From the NCBI GenBank assembly GCA_001512505.1, contig LFSC01000056.1:8160-72159 (forward strand): DNA of 64,000 nt, read 5' to 3'. Positions 1 to 9,459 of this stretch are shown here, piece after piece; the stretch's first letter is position 1; each line of letters opens with the position of its first letter. Below the pieces are notes generated by a model. That model saw nothing but the letters and a program-made list of their open reading frames with translations, was not told the DNA's origin and searched no databases. The DNA comes from Clostridiaceae bacterium DTU079. GTDB taxonomy: Bacteria; Bacillota; Clostridia; Acetivibrionales; Acetivibrionaceae. The position numbers and the translations under genes are program-made.

Positions 1-315
1 CTCGGGATTGAAGGTATTTCCTCTTTTGAAGGCGCCCCCGGATTGGAAGGCAATCCACCATATGATGGGAGCCTCGGACTTGAAGGCAGCTCCGGATTCG
101 AAGGAAGTCCCGTTAATGAAGGATCAGGCTCCAAGAAAAAGAAAGCTTCACCTAAAAAAAGTGCAGCTACAGCCGTACCAAAAGAAAAGTCAATTTTAGA
201 AAAAGCTGTGGATTTTTCCAACCTCAGTAATGAGGATATCCTTCGTGGATTAATTTTCTCTGAGATTTTAGAAAGGCCCAAATTCCTTAGAAGATATGAT
301 CGGCGTATTTTCTAA
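1..315 (+). CDS. 3' part of a protein with G(L/F/I)EG-type repeats, a Lys-rich linker and a C-terminal ...GLIFSEILERPKFLRR tail; hypothetical, truncated by window edge
   Basis: Frame 1 open from base 1: LGIEGISSFEGAPGLEGNPPYDGSLGLEGSSGFEGSPVNEGSGSKKKK...; stop at 313-315. Confidence 0.6.
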   Translation, partial: LGIEGISSFEGAPGLEGNPPYDGSLGLEGSSGFEGSPVNEGSGSKKKKASPKKSAATAVPKEKSILEKAVDFSNLSNEDILRGLIFSEILERPKFLRRYDRRIF

Positions 316-324
316 TATTTTGAC

Positions 325-359
325 AAAAAGCAAGGGACATAATTTGTCTCTTGCTTTTT
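325..359 (+). terminator. Rho-independent terminator
   Basis: aaaaagcaagggaca-taatt-tgtctcttgcttttt, 15-bp stem with one G-T wobble, followed by T-rich sequence. Confidence 0.75.
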
Positions 360-571
360 CTTTTATAAAGACAGGCACTCCAAAACTAAATTCCTCTTCC
401 GCTTTTAATTTACTCGATTAAGACCTGTCTCGGCAAATTATTACAAATATTTTAAATTTGCTTTAAATAAAATTTTCTTATCCCTTTTAATATCAATATG
501 TGTTAAAATAGAATTGTTTGAAATATAGATTAATTATACAAAAGTTAAATTTTATTAAGGGGTTTTTTACA

Positions 572-1717
572 ATGAAGCAAAAAAAAACGACGCCTGATAA
601 GAAAAAGAAAAGCACAGGTAAAAAATTGAGTTTTAAAAAGTCCTTATTTATATGGATCGGTAGTTTTGTAGTTTTAGGGGTATTGATTTTTACTTTTGGC
701 AAGTTTGTTCTTGGAAGCAGCAACGGTGGTTCTGACTTAGATTTGGAAATTACATATCCTCCTATCAAAACCATTTCACCAACTCCTACAAGGGCTAGTA
801 GAGTTACACCAAGTCCGACATCAGGTGAAATCGATTATGATTCAATTCCCGGATTGACAAACGGAATGAAATACCCCGAAAAGCTCGTGGACGAAAACAG
901 TCGAAATATTATGTTTATCGGTCAGGATAGAGTATCGGGATTATATGACACCATTGGAATTCTTAGCATTGACAAAAAAAATGAGAAGCTAAAATTAATA
1001 ATGATTCCCAGGGACTTGTATGTTGACTATAACGAAAAAGTCAGACATTATCTGGAGCTCAATAACAGGGTTAATGATCCGGACTTTTACAAGATCAACA
1101 GTGCCTATTTAATAGGACCTTTCATGAAGCATGAGGGCCGATTCGGCGCCTACTCGATGAACTTTTTGGCAGCCCTGATAAAAGAGATTTTTGATATTGA
1201 GGTTCATGACTATGTAAGGGTTAATACGGAGGGTTTTGTTAATATAGTGGATCTGTTCGGTGGAGTGGACATGTATGTACCCTACAATATGCATTATGAC
1301 GACATATACCAAGACCTTCATATTCACTTGGATAAAGGATGGCATAGGCTTAACGGTAAGCAAGCCGAAGGCTTTGTAAGATACAGGCAGGGCAATGATG
1401 AAATGGGAAATATCACTCATTCCATTGGCGACGTGGAGAGAAAGAAAAATCAGCTTAATTTCATAAAAGCCTTTATTGAGCAGCACGGAACCATAAGTAA
1501 TATTGACAAACTGCCAAGTCTTATCGGCACATTAAACAAATACATGAAGCACAGTATAGGAGTCGGGGATGTTCTTACATCATATATAGGATATGCCAAG
1601 GATGCAGTTATCAATAAATATCCCATTGAAACCTATACCGTAACAGGAGAATACAAATATTTCAATCAACGGTCCTATGTTGTAATTGAAAACAAGAATA
1701 ATAAGAATGATAACTAA
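572..1717 (+). CDS. LytR-CpsA-Psr (LCP) family protein
   Basis: N-terminal TM, LCP core (RNIMFIGQDRVSGLYDTIGILSIDKKNEKLKLIMIPRDLYVD...; FVRYRQGN); RBS aagggg ahead of ATG 572. Confidence 0.88.
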   Translation: MKQKKTTPDKKKKSTGKKLSFKKSLFIWIGSFVVLGVLIFTFGKFVLGSSNGGSDLDLEITYPPIKTISPTPTRASRVTPSPTSGEIDYDSIPGLTNGMKYPEKLVDENSRNIMFIGQDRVSGLYDTIGILSIDKKNEKLKLIMIPRDLYVDYNEKVRHYLELNNRVNDPDFYKINSAYLIGPFMKHEGRFGAYSMNFLAALIKEIFDIEVHDYVRVNTEGFVNIVDLFGGVDMYVPYNMHYDDIYQDLHIHLDKGWHRLNGKQAEGFVRYRQGNDEMGNITHSIGDVERKKNQLNFIKAFIEQHGTISNIDKLPSLIGTLNKYMKHSIGVGDVLTSYIGYAKDAVINKYPIETYTVTGEYKYFNQRSYVVIENKNNKNDN

Positions 1718-1759
1718 TAACTAAAAGAATGATAACTAAAACCTTAAAACTTTAAAGAA

Positions 1760-1792
1760 AAACTGTTCCAGTTATATAAGGAACAGTTTTTT
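1760..1792 (+). terminator. Rho-independent terminator
   Basis: aaactgttcc-agttatataa-ggaacagttt followed by tttt. Confidence 0.85.
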
Positions 1793-1896
1793 TAATTCTG
1801 TGTCATACAAAAATTGGACTAATATTTTATGCTCTTTTGAATAAATTAATACTATATAACCAAGTTAAATTTTTAATTAACCGGGAGGTTACATTT

Positions 1897-2217
1897 ATGC
1901 ACCCTCACAAGCATAAGTACAAATTTGAAACCAAAGTCGCCAACAGACATAAGCATACCATTATGGGCTATACGGATTACATGATAGGTGTAGGTGCATT
2001 CCATATACATGCCTATTACGGTATTTCATCCTACTGTGGGCATACCCATTACTTTTCAGGCTTCACCGGTTTTCCGCTGAAAACTGAAAACGGACATATT
2101 CATAAAATGGATAACCGGCTCGAATCCACATCTAATCATGAGCATATATTCAGAGATTATACTGACGAGGATATCGAATATATCTTCCCGAAAAGGTTAA
2201 GCCGTGCTTATGTCTGA
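1897..2217 (+). CDS. YmaF-like histidine-rich protein
   Basis: MHPHKHKYKFETKVANRHKHTIMGYT...; RBS gggagg upstream of ATG 1897. Confidence 0.7.
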   Translation: MHPHKHKYKFETKVANRHKHTIMGYTDYMIGVGAFHIHAYYGISSYCGHTHYFSGFTGFPLKTENGHIHKMDNRLESTSNHEHIFRDYTDEDIEYIFPKRLSRAYV

Positions 2218-2244
2218 TTTACATTTATAAAAATTCCCGTGTAA

Positions 2245-2784
2245 TTAAGCACTATAATGCATACCGTATTCAAGAGCTTTCATTTCATCGGGAATCATGT
2301 GATGCTTTTTAGCGGGCAATGTCTTTTTCAAGGCTTCTTCAAAAGCTTCTTTCGATATTATCTTCGTTACTTCAATCAGCTTGCCCAATAATATTATATT
2401 TGCAAAAGTCGGGTTTCCCATTTCAAAGGCTACCTTTGTAGCAGGTATGCCATAAACCTGTACGTCTTTTCTATTGGGATCTCTCTCAACCAAACTGCTG
2501 TCTTTTATAATTATTCCGCCGCTTTCCACAATGCCCTCAAACTTGTCAAGGGACGGACCGTTCATAACTATCAAAGATGTTGCACTGTTTAAAATCGGAG
2601 AACCCACTGCCTCATCGGAAATTATTACATGACAATTGGCAGTTCCTCCCCTCATCTCGGGCCCATAGGAAGGTAACCAAGAAACATTCTTTTTCTCCAA
2701 CATACCGGCATAAGCGAGAATCCTTCCGGCCGAAAGTATTCCCTGACCGCCAAAACCTGATATAATAATCTGCTGATCCGCCAT
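2245..2784 (-). CDS. korC: 2-oxoacid:ferredoxin oxidoreductase, gamma subunit
   Basis: IIISGFGGQGILSAGRILAYAGM...SYGPEMRGGTANCHVIIS signature. Confidence 0.88.
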   Translation of the reverse strand: MADQQIIISGFGGQGILSAGRILAYAGMLEKKNVSWLPSYGPEMRGGTANCHVIISDEAVGSPILNSATSLIVMNGPSLDKFEGIVESGGIIIKDSSLVERDPNRKDVQVYGIPATKVAFEMGNPTFANIILLGKLIEVTKIISKEAFEEALKKTLPAKKHHMIPDEMKALEYGMHYSA

Positions 2785-2790
2785 ATTGCT

Positions 2791-3537
2791 TTACACCTCC
2801 AAATCCTTACCCTTAAAGTTTCCAAGGGGATATACCGGAATCATCTTATCCTTTATCCACTCCAATGCTCCGACAGGGTTAATTCCCCAGTTTGTAGGAC
2901 AGGAGGATAAAACTTCAACAATTGAAAAACCCAGTCCTGCAGCTTGTACCTTAAAGGCTTTCTTTATAGCACTTTTCGCATTTTTAATATTTTTAACGTC
3001 ATGCAATGAAACCCTTTCTACATATACCGCACCTTCAAGAGTGGACAGAAGCTCACAAACCTTTACAGGATACCCGTGAAGCTCCGGTTTCCTTCCAAAA
3101 GGACTTGTGGTGGTAACCTGACCTATCAAAGTAGTAGGTGCCATTTGCCCCGATGTCATTCCGTATATAGCATTATTTATAAATATAACCGTTATTTTCT
3201 CGCCTCTGGTAGCGGCATGTACAATCTCCGCAGTACCTATTGCCGCCAAATCTCCGTCCCCTTGATACGTAAACACAAAATTGTCGGGATGAACCCTTTT
3301 AATACCGGTAGCAACTGCGGGTGCTCTACCATGGGCTGCCTGCACCATATCGCAATTGAAATATATATAGTTGTTGTAAGCACATCCAACCGGTGAGACC
3401 CCCACTGTCTTACCTTCAATACCAAGCTCATCTATTACCTCTGCTATTAACCTGTGAGCTATCCCATGGGTACATCCGGGACAGTAATGCATGGTGGTAT
3501 CGGTTAAAGCATGCGGTTTTTTAAAAACTGTATCCAT
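2791..3537 (-). CDS. korB: 2-oxoacid:ferredoxin oxidoreductase, beta subunit (TPP-binding)
   Basis: HYCPGCTHGIAHRLIAEVIDELG...GDGDLAAIGTAEIVHAA...NNAIYGMTSGQMAPTT. Confidence 0.9.
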   Translation of the reverse strand: MDTVFKKPHALTDTTMHYCPGCTHGIAHRLIAEVIDELGIEGKTVGVSPVGCAYNNYIYFNCDMVQAAHGRAPAVATGIKRVHPDNFVFTYQGDGDLAAIGTAEIVHAATRGEKITVIFINNAIYGMTSGQMAPTTLIGQVTTTSPFGRKPELHGYPVKVCELLSTLEGAVYVERVSLHDVKNIKNAKSAIKKAFKVQAAGLGFSIVEVLSSCPTNWGINPVGALEWIKDKMIPVYPLGNFKGKDLEV

Positions 3538-3570
3538 TTTTCTTCCCCTTCCAAAATAAAATGCTCTACC

Positions 3571-4629
3571 TTATTTATTCAAAATTTCTTTTATTTTATC
3601 CAAAATTTCCTTTTGAGTCGGTATCATTCCACCCATTCTGCCATAAAAATGCACAGGTCTCTTGCCGTTAACAGCAAGTTTAACATCTTCAACCATCTGA
3701 CCGGCATTGAGTTCTACCGATAAAAATGCTTTCGGTACATCGGCATATTTTTCAAACTCTTTAACCGGGAAAGGCCACAGAGTTATCGGTCTTATCAATC
3801 CGACCTTAATGCCTTCTTTCTGTGCCATCTTTATAACATTCTTTACAATTCTTGCAACCGTTCCGAAAGCGGTAACTATTATATCCGCATCTTCACAGTT
3901 ATAGCTTTCAACCCGGGTTTCCTTTTCCGCAATCAACGCAAATTTTGCTTGAAGCTTCTGGTTATGCTTTTCTAAAATCTCCGGCTCAATGTAGATAGAG
4001 GTTATGGTATTGTGTTCCCTCTTCATCTGTGTACCTGTGGTTGCCCAATTCTTCTCTACCTTTTCAATATTCTCCTTGTCTTTGAACTCAACGACTTCCA
4101 TCATCTGCCCCAATATACCGTCACCCATTATCATCGATACAATTCTGTAGCGATCGGCTATATTAAAGGCTTCCACAGTCAGTTCATACAACTCCTGAAC
4201 ACTGGAAGGTGCAAGAACAACCATTTTATAATCTCCGTGTCCTCCACCCTTGACTGCCTGGAAATAATCGCACTGAGCCGGCAAAATGCCTCCCAGTCCC
4301 GGTCCGCATCTTACAATATTTACAACAACAGCCGGAAGCTCAGCACCGGCTATATATGACAAACCTTCTTGCTTAAGGCTGATTCCCGGACTGGATGACG
4401 AAGTTAAAACCCTGGCTCCGGCACTGGCCGCACCATAAACCATGTTAATTGCGGCAACTTCGCTTTCTGCCTGAACAAAAGTACCCCCTAGCTCATTCAT
4501 TTTTTTAGCCATGTAATGAGCAATTTCCGTTTGCGGTGTTATGGGATAACCGAAGTAATGTCTGCAGCCTGCTCTTAAAGCAGCTTCTGCTATAACCTCG
4601 TTACCCTTCATCAATAATTTTTCTCCCAT
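3571..4629 (-). CDS. korA: 2-oxoacid:ferredoxin oxidoreductase, alpha subunit
   Basis: MKGNEVIAEAALRAGCRHYFGYPITPQTEIAHYMA...; RBS agggggA upstream of ATG 4629. Confidence 0.9.
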   Translation of the reverse strand: MGEKLLMKGNEVIAEAALRAGCRHYFGYPITPQTEIAHYMAKKMNELGGTFVQAESEVAAINMVYGAASAGARVLTSSSSPGISLKQEGLSYIAGAELPAVVVNIVRCGPGLGGILPAQCDYFQAVKGGGHGDYKMVVLAPSSVQELYELTVEAFNIADRYRIVSMIMGDGILGQMMEVVEFKDKENIEKVEKNWATTGTQMKREHNTITSIYIEPEILEKHNQKLQAKFALIAEKETRVESYNCEDADIIVTAFGTVARIVKNVIKMAQKEGIKVGLIRPITLWPFPVKEFEKYADVPKAFLSVELNAGQMVEDVKLAVNGKRPVHFYGRMGGMIPTQKEILDKIKEILNK

Positions 4630-4662
4630 ATATACAAGTCCCCCTAATCCTTCGATCAAATT

Positions 4663-4869
4663 TTACTTATATACCTCAATTACACAATCCGGACATACAG
4701 TTGCACAAAAAGCACATCCGATACACTTGTCCATCTCACTGACACCGGCCGGATGGAAACCTTTTTGATTTAATCTATCTTCCTTAATTACAACAATCTT
4801 TTTCGGACAAACTGTTGTACACAATTTACAGCCCTTACATCTGTCCTCATCAAAAATAACCTTAGCCAT
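4663..4869 (-). CDS. korD: 2-oxoacid:ferredoxin oxidoreductase delta subunit, 2x[4Fe-4S] ferredoxin
   Basis: CKGCKLCTTVCPKK...CIGCAFCATVCPD. Confidence 0.9.
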   Translation of the reverse strand: MAKVIFDEDRCKGCKLCTTVCPKKIVVIKEDRLNQKGFHPAGVSEMDKCIGCAFCATVCPDCVIEVYK

Positions 4870-4881
4870 TTACATCCCCCA

Positions 4882-5589
4882 TTATTTATTAAACTTGCTG
4901 TTCTTAGACCAATAACTACTTCGTTTATTATAGACCTCTTTATCTTTTTTTTCAAGTTCATCTAATAATTCATTTAGATTTTTTTGATTTTCCAAATCGA
5001 TATCCACAATCTCTACACCATATTCAAATCCCTTTGAACTGCTGCTTTTTCTTTTAATCTTTCCGTCGAAATTAAATTGACTCTTCTGAGAAATATATAC
5101 ATCAAAATTATAAATTTTTTCTTCTTCATTATCGTCAACATCCAGTTGGCCTTCAATTTCCTCCTTAACAATAAAGGCAGCCCCACCCTGGCTTATATTG
5201 ACCATTATAGCAAACACACCATTGCTGTCGCCTTTTTTCTTTCTAATAACGGAGCATAAATATACATCATATCTGTAATTATTGCGGAAGTTTTTAAACT
5301 GCTGCACATCATGTACTTTAACGGTAATACTCTGAGGTTCTTCGAGCCTTATCCTACTAACCCATCCAATAAGCATATACTCAAATTCATCGGTGGTATA
5401 CTTGCATCTTATTGTATCTCCCACCATGATTATGTTCTCAATATAATTTTTATCAAGCCCTATATCAATCTCAATACAATCTTCATTAATTCCATAAACA
5501 ACGTTTGTCACCCAACTTGATGAGTTGCAATGCTTTGTCTTTAATAAAGCACCCTCAGTAAGAAAACCCCTTAATTTGAAGCTATTCAT
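4882..5589 (-). CDS. PilZ domain protein (YcgR-like)
   Basis: RNNYR (RxxxR) and NISQGG ([D/N]xSxxG) c-di-GMP-binding motifs after an N-terminal beta domain. Confidence 0.8.
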   Translation of the reverse strand: MNSFKLRGFLTEGALLKTKHCNSSSWVTNVVYGINEDCIEIDIGLDKNYIENIIMVGDTIRCKYTTDEFEYMLIGWVSRIRLEEPQSITVKVHDVQQFKNFRNNYRYDVYLCSVIRKKKGDSNGVFAIMVNISQGGAAFIVKEEIEGQLDVDDNEEEKIYNFDVYISQKSQFNFDGKIKRKSSSSKGFEYGVEIVDIDLENQKNLNELLDELEKKDKEVYNKRSSYWSKNSKFNK

Positions 5590-5602
5590 TACAACCCCTC
5601 CA

Positions 5603-6271
5603 TTAATCCCATGGTAATCTGATCATTTTATCCATACAAAGTATATCGGTCTGCTCCAATGATTGAACTCCATCTACAGCCTCACGGAAACCGCTTATAA
5701 ACCCAATCGGTATATTAAGCTTTCCGGACAATTCCTTAATCATTTTATGACCCTCAAGCACATCTTGCATTGTTGTATTGCCGAGAAGATTAGTATTGTT
5801 AACAAGTTTTGTTACTTTCAAACCTGCTGCTTCCTCAATTTCAAATATCATTCGTTCTATTTTACTTAGAGTATCGGTCATAGGCCTTTTTGTATTGATA
5901 ACAAAAAACATTTCATAGCTGTCTTTTTCTATTTCCTCTTTATACCTTGCTATTGCCCTTGCACCCAAATCATCTCCCCCGACATCAAAAACAACGGTAT
6001 ATTCCTTTTTTTCAAACAATGTATTTATTTCCGGAGGCAATGCGGGAACATCAACGTTAGTATTGGCATACATCGGAGTAACTACCCAAATATTCTTTGA
6101 TTCCAGTACGTCCTTTGCATCTGTTGTCCTAAAAAACGGATTAACAATGTCAAAATCCACAATTGCCGTTTTTTTGCCCTGCTCGGAAAGCTTCAAGGCA
6201 TAATTGACGGAGACTTCAGTCTTACCGCTTCCGAAATGCCCCGTAAATATATTAATACGTTTGGTAAACAT
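5603..6271 (-). CDS. P-loop ATPase of the MinD/CobQ/CbiA-like superfamily
   Basis: INIFTGHFGSGKTEVSVNYALKL Walker A; VDFDIVNPFFRT. Confidence 0.75.
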   Translation of the reverse strand: MFTKRINIFTGHFGSGKTEVSVNYALKLSEQGKKTAIVDFDIVNPFFRTTDAKDVLESKNIWVVTPMYANTNVDVPALPPEINTLFEKKEYTVVFDVGGDDLGARAIARYKEEIEKDSYEMFFVINTKRPMTDTLSKIERMIFEIEEAAGLKVTKLVNNTNLLGNTTMQDVLEGHKMIKELSGKLNIPIGFISGFREAVDGVQSLEQTDILCMDKMIRLPWD

Positions 6272-6511
6272 TTAGCACTCCTTCATCTTATCTTTTATTC
6301 GACATGGTACTTATTAATATAAAAAAATTTCCATTCTTTTAGAATGTTATAATCACGATCTCTATTTTTTGTAATAATATAAGAATTTAATAGTTTTAGT
6401 AGTAGCATATTTTTATATAGTAAAAACGTTTTCACCGTAAAAGGATTAATGGAAAATAAAATATTATAATATTAATTATAGCACTAATAAAACAAAATAT
6501 TAAGATAATGT

Positions 6512-7270
6512 TTATTTGCTTTTATATCCTATTAAATCCTTAACTACCTCCCCGGCAATTATAAGTCCAACTACCGAAGGAACAAAGGAAATGCTGCCCG
6601 GAACAAACTTTTTTGTGTTAAGACTCTTTTCCGGCTCTTCATTGGAATTACGGTTTTCATTGCTATCCGGGTCGTCTTTTCTTTTTATCGGCTCTTCCTT
6701 TGAATATACCACCTTTAGCGACTTAATTCCCCTGTTTTTAAGCTCCCTTCGCATAACCTTTGCAAGGGGGCAAACCGATGTCTTATAAATATCAGCAACC
6801 TCAAATCCAGTCGGATCCATTTTATTGCCTGCTCCCATGCTGCTGATAATTGGGATACCCATACTCTTCGCTTGAACCACAAGGCCTATTTTCGCTGTAA
6901 CAGTATCGATTGCATCGACAATATAATCATAGTCCTTTGATACAAGCCATTCTTTAGTATCGGGAAGATAAAATTCCTGATGTACGGTTACTTCTGCCTC
7001 GGGGTTTATATCCAGTACTCTCTCCCTCATAACCTCAACCTTAGGTCTGCCTAAGGTTTTGCTTGTAGCGTGGAGCTGCCTGTTGATATTGGAAGGAACA
7101 ATTATGTCATTGTCAATCAGAACCAGACTTCCCAGTCCGCATCTGGCCAAACCTTCAACGACAAAAGATCCTACTCCGCCCACTCCAAATACCGCTACTT
7201 TTTTATTCTTAAGAATCTCCAAAGATTCCCTTCCTATTAATAATTCCGTTCTTGAAAATTCACGACTCAT
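6512..7270 (-). CDS. tcdA: tRNA threonylcarbamoyladenosine dehydratase (ThiF/E1-like superfamily)
   Basis: VAVFGVGGVGSFVVEGLARCGLGSLVLIDND...SNINRQLHA; C-terminal PGSISFVPSVVGLIIAGEVVKDLI. Confidence 0.88.
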   Translation of the reverse strand: MSREFSRTELLIGRESLEILKNKKVAVFGVGGVGSFVVEGLARCGLGSLVLIDNDIIVPSNINRQLHATSKTLGRPKVEVMRERVLDINPEAEVTVHQEFYLPDTKEWLVSKDYDYIVDAIDTVTAKIGLVVQAKSMGIPIISSMGAGNKMDPTGFEVADIYKTSVCPLAKVMRRELKNRGIKSLKVVYSKEEPIKRKDDPDSNENRNSNEEPEKSLNTKKFVPGSISFVPSVVGLIIAGEVVKDLIGYKSK

Positions 7271-7394
7271 AAATTCACCCAGTCCAGTTTTATCTAAAGT
7301 TCACTATTTCATATTATACTCAATATAAATTTCACAAATCAAAAGTCATGACAAAAGTGAAGAAAAAAACTTCTTCACTCCACAATTGCCTTTA

Positions 7395-7985
7395 TTATTC
7401 ATTTACTTTATTCTTGCAGGCATCTACCAATCGCTTTGCAAGTATTGAGGCACGTTTTAAAGCAAACTCATCCTCCTTAGCCGGTCTTTGAGCCGATACT
7501 CCGTGATGTCCGCAATCATCTCCTATATATCCGTCGCCGACAATGGTCATTCCATGAACCAGCATCATATCATGCAATGCCTTCATGGTTGTTTCCTGTC
7601 CGCCGTATTTTGATGCTCCCACAGTGACTCCGCAGGCTATTTTATTGTAGAAAGCCTTTTCTCCCCTTAACCTTCTGGTCTTATCAAAGAAGGCCTTCAA
7701 CTGTGCAGAAACACTTCCGAAGTACACAGGACTTCCCATAACTATGGCATCCGCCTTTTTTAAAATCTCATAAGCCTCCTCCAGCTTCGTTCCCTTATAA
7801 CAAACACCGGAGCACGGATTACTGCAAGCAACACAGAATGGATTTTTACAAGAGTTCAAAAGTTCCTGAACCTCCAATATCATTGTCTGTGCTCCCAAAC
7901 TCTTTGCGGCCTCCAGCACCGTATTCAATAAAAACTTAGTATCTCCATCCTTGTTTGGACTTCCGTTAAGACCTACAATTAGCAA
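7395..7985 (-). CDS. Flavodoxin-family NAD(P)H-dependent oxidoreductase
   Basis: GLNGSPNKDGDTKFLLNTVLEAA...CyS-rich loop...MGSPVYFGSVSAQLKAFFDKT. Confidence 0.85.
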   Translation of the reverse strand: MLIVGLNGSPNKDGDTKFLLNTVLEAAKSLGAQTMILEVQELLNSCKNPFCVACSNPCSGVCYKGTKLEEAYEILKKADAIVMGSPVYFGSVSAQLKAFFDKTRRLRGEKAFYNKIACGVTVGASKYGGQETTMKALHDMMLVHGMTIVGDGYIGDDCGHHGVSAQRPAKEDEFALKRASILAKRLVDACKNKVNE

Positions 7986-8113
7986 TTAGATCACCCTCTT
8001 ATTGATATATTATAAAGGGCTTGAGGGATACCACTCCCATCAAAACCTCTTTCTTTTAATCCCCTTAAGATATAATACTAACACATTCTCCAAAAGTTCT
8101 CAATTAAAAAAAA

Positions 8114-9031
8114 TTATCCTGAAACATTGTCCCAATCGGGATTAAACTTAAACAGCTTGGAAGGCCTATGTCCAGCATCCTTGGTATACTCATTGGTCTC
8201 TATTACCATATCGGCTATTTTCCTTCTGAAATTGGCTTTTAAAAGCTCCGTATCAAGGATTATCTCATAAACCTGCTGAAGCTCCGTCAGGGTAAAACGG
8301 CTGGGCATAAGGTTAAACGCAATATCCGTATACTCTATTTTATTTCTAAGCCTTTCAATTCCGTATTGTATGACCTTTGCGTGGTCAAAAGCAATTCCGT
8401 GGGATTCAACAACCTCTCTTTTAATCCTTGCTATTTTTCCATCCACAGTCTTTTCCGTTTTCACGATTGCATAAAGCTCATCGTCATCATTGGATAGGGT
8501 TAGTCTAAACCACCGCTGTAATACATATCCGTTCTCGGTAACCGTCTTTTGCTCCTGATACATTTTGCACGATACGGTGAACCATTTTGCATCATCGGCA
8601 TCATCACTGGCCTTTATATCCAAGGTTGAACTGTCCACCAGGGACATATAGGAGGCACTTATCACTCTTGTACGGGGATCCCGGTCTACATCCCCCCATG
8701 TATAAAGCTGCTCCATATAAATATTATCAATGTTTGTCTCCTCTTTTAACTCCCTTAAAGCCGCCTCATCCAAACTCTCATTCATGTTCACAAAACCGCC
8801 GGGAAGAGCCCATTGACCGATAAACGGATGATCACCCCTTTTTATCATCAAAAGGCGCAAAACCTTTTTAGGAAGCTTTCTGTAATTTTCCTTTTCCTCG
8901 TCGGTAACGGTAAAGACCAGCATATCCACTGTGACTGACGGCCTTTCATACTTGCTGGCGTCGTAAGCCGATAAAAACTCCTCTTCTGTAAGTCCCTGCT
9001 TGTTAAGTATATTCTCACTCATAATTATCAC
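8114..9031 (-). CDS. NUDIX domain protein with C-terminal NrtR-like winged helix
   Basis: Nudix box GGFVNMNESLDEAALRELKEETNI; C-terminal LTELQQVYEIILDTELLKANFRRKI. Confidence 0.85.
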   Translation of the reverse strand: MIIMSENILNKQGLTEEEFLSAYDASKYERPSVTVDMLVFTVTDEEKENYRKLPKKVLRLLMIKRGDHPFIGQWALPGGFVNMNESLDEAALRELKEETNIDNIYMEQLYTWGDVDRDPRTRVISASYMSLVDSSTLDIKASDDADDAKWFTVSCKMYQEQKTVTENGYVLQRWFRLTLSNDDDELYAIVKTEKTVDGKIARIKREVVESHGIAFDHAKVIQYGIERLRNKIEYTDIAFNLMPSRFTLTELQQVYEIILDTELLKANFRRKIADMVIETNEYTKDAGHRPSKLFKFNPDWDNVSG

Positions 9032-9459
9032 CCCAATGTTGATATCTTGCGTTTGATATTATCATTTTATTAATATCATTGTAATGTTTATAGACATATT
9101 TGTCAAGGGTTTTTCCCTCAGAAGAATCATGAGCTAATATAATGTCACAGTATAAGTTTAAGTTAGCTCTTTAATAGTCGTATACATAGTCTAAATCAAA
9201 ACAGAAAATTTTTAGTAAATATCTTGTCATATACAATAAGTTTTTGGTTTATTTATGTAAATCTTCGACAAATATTGACAAAATAAATAGTTGATATTAT
9301 GCATATAAAAATATATAATTTCTGTAATATTTAGTAAGTAAATAATTTCAATATTTTTGTAATACAATTGCTAATACCGCAGTTTTAATGATGAAATACA
9401 TCCAACAAAAATAAAATTATTATTTCAAGTTGATTATTTGATTGAGTGGATAGAAATGG

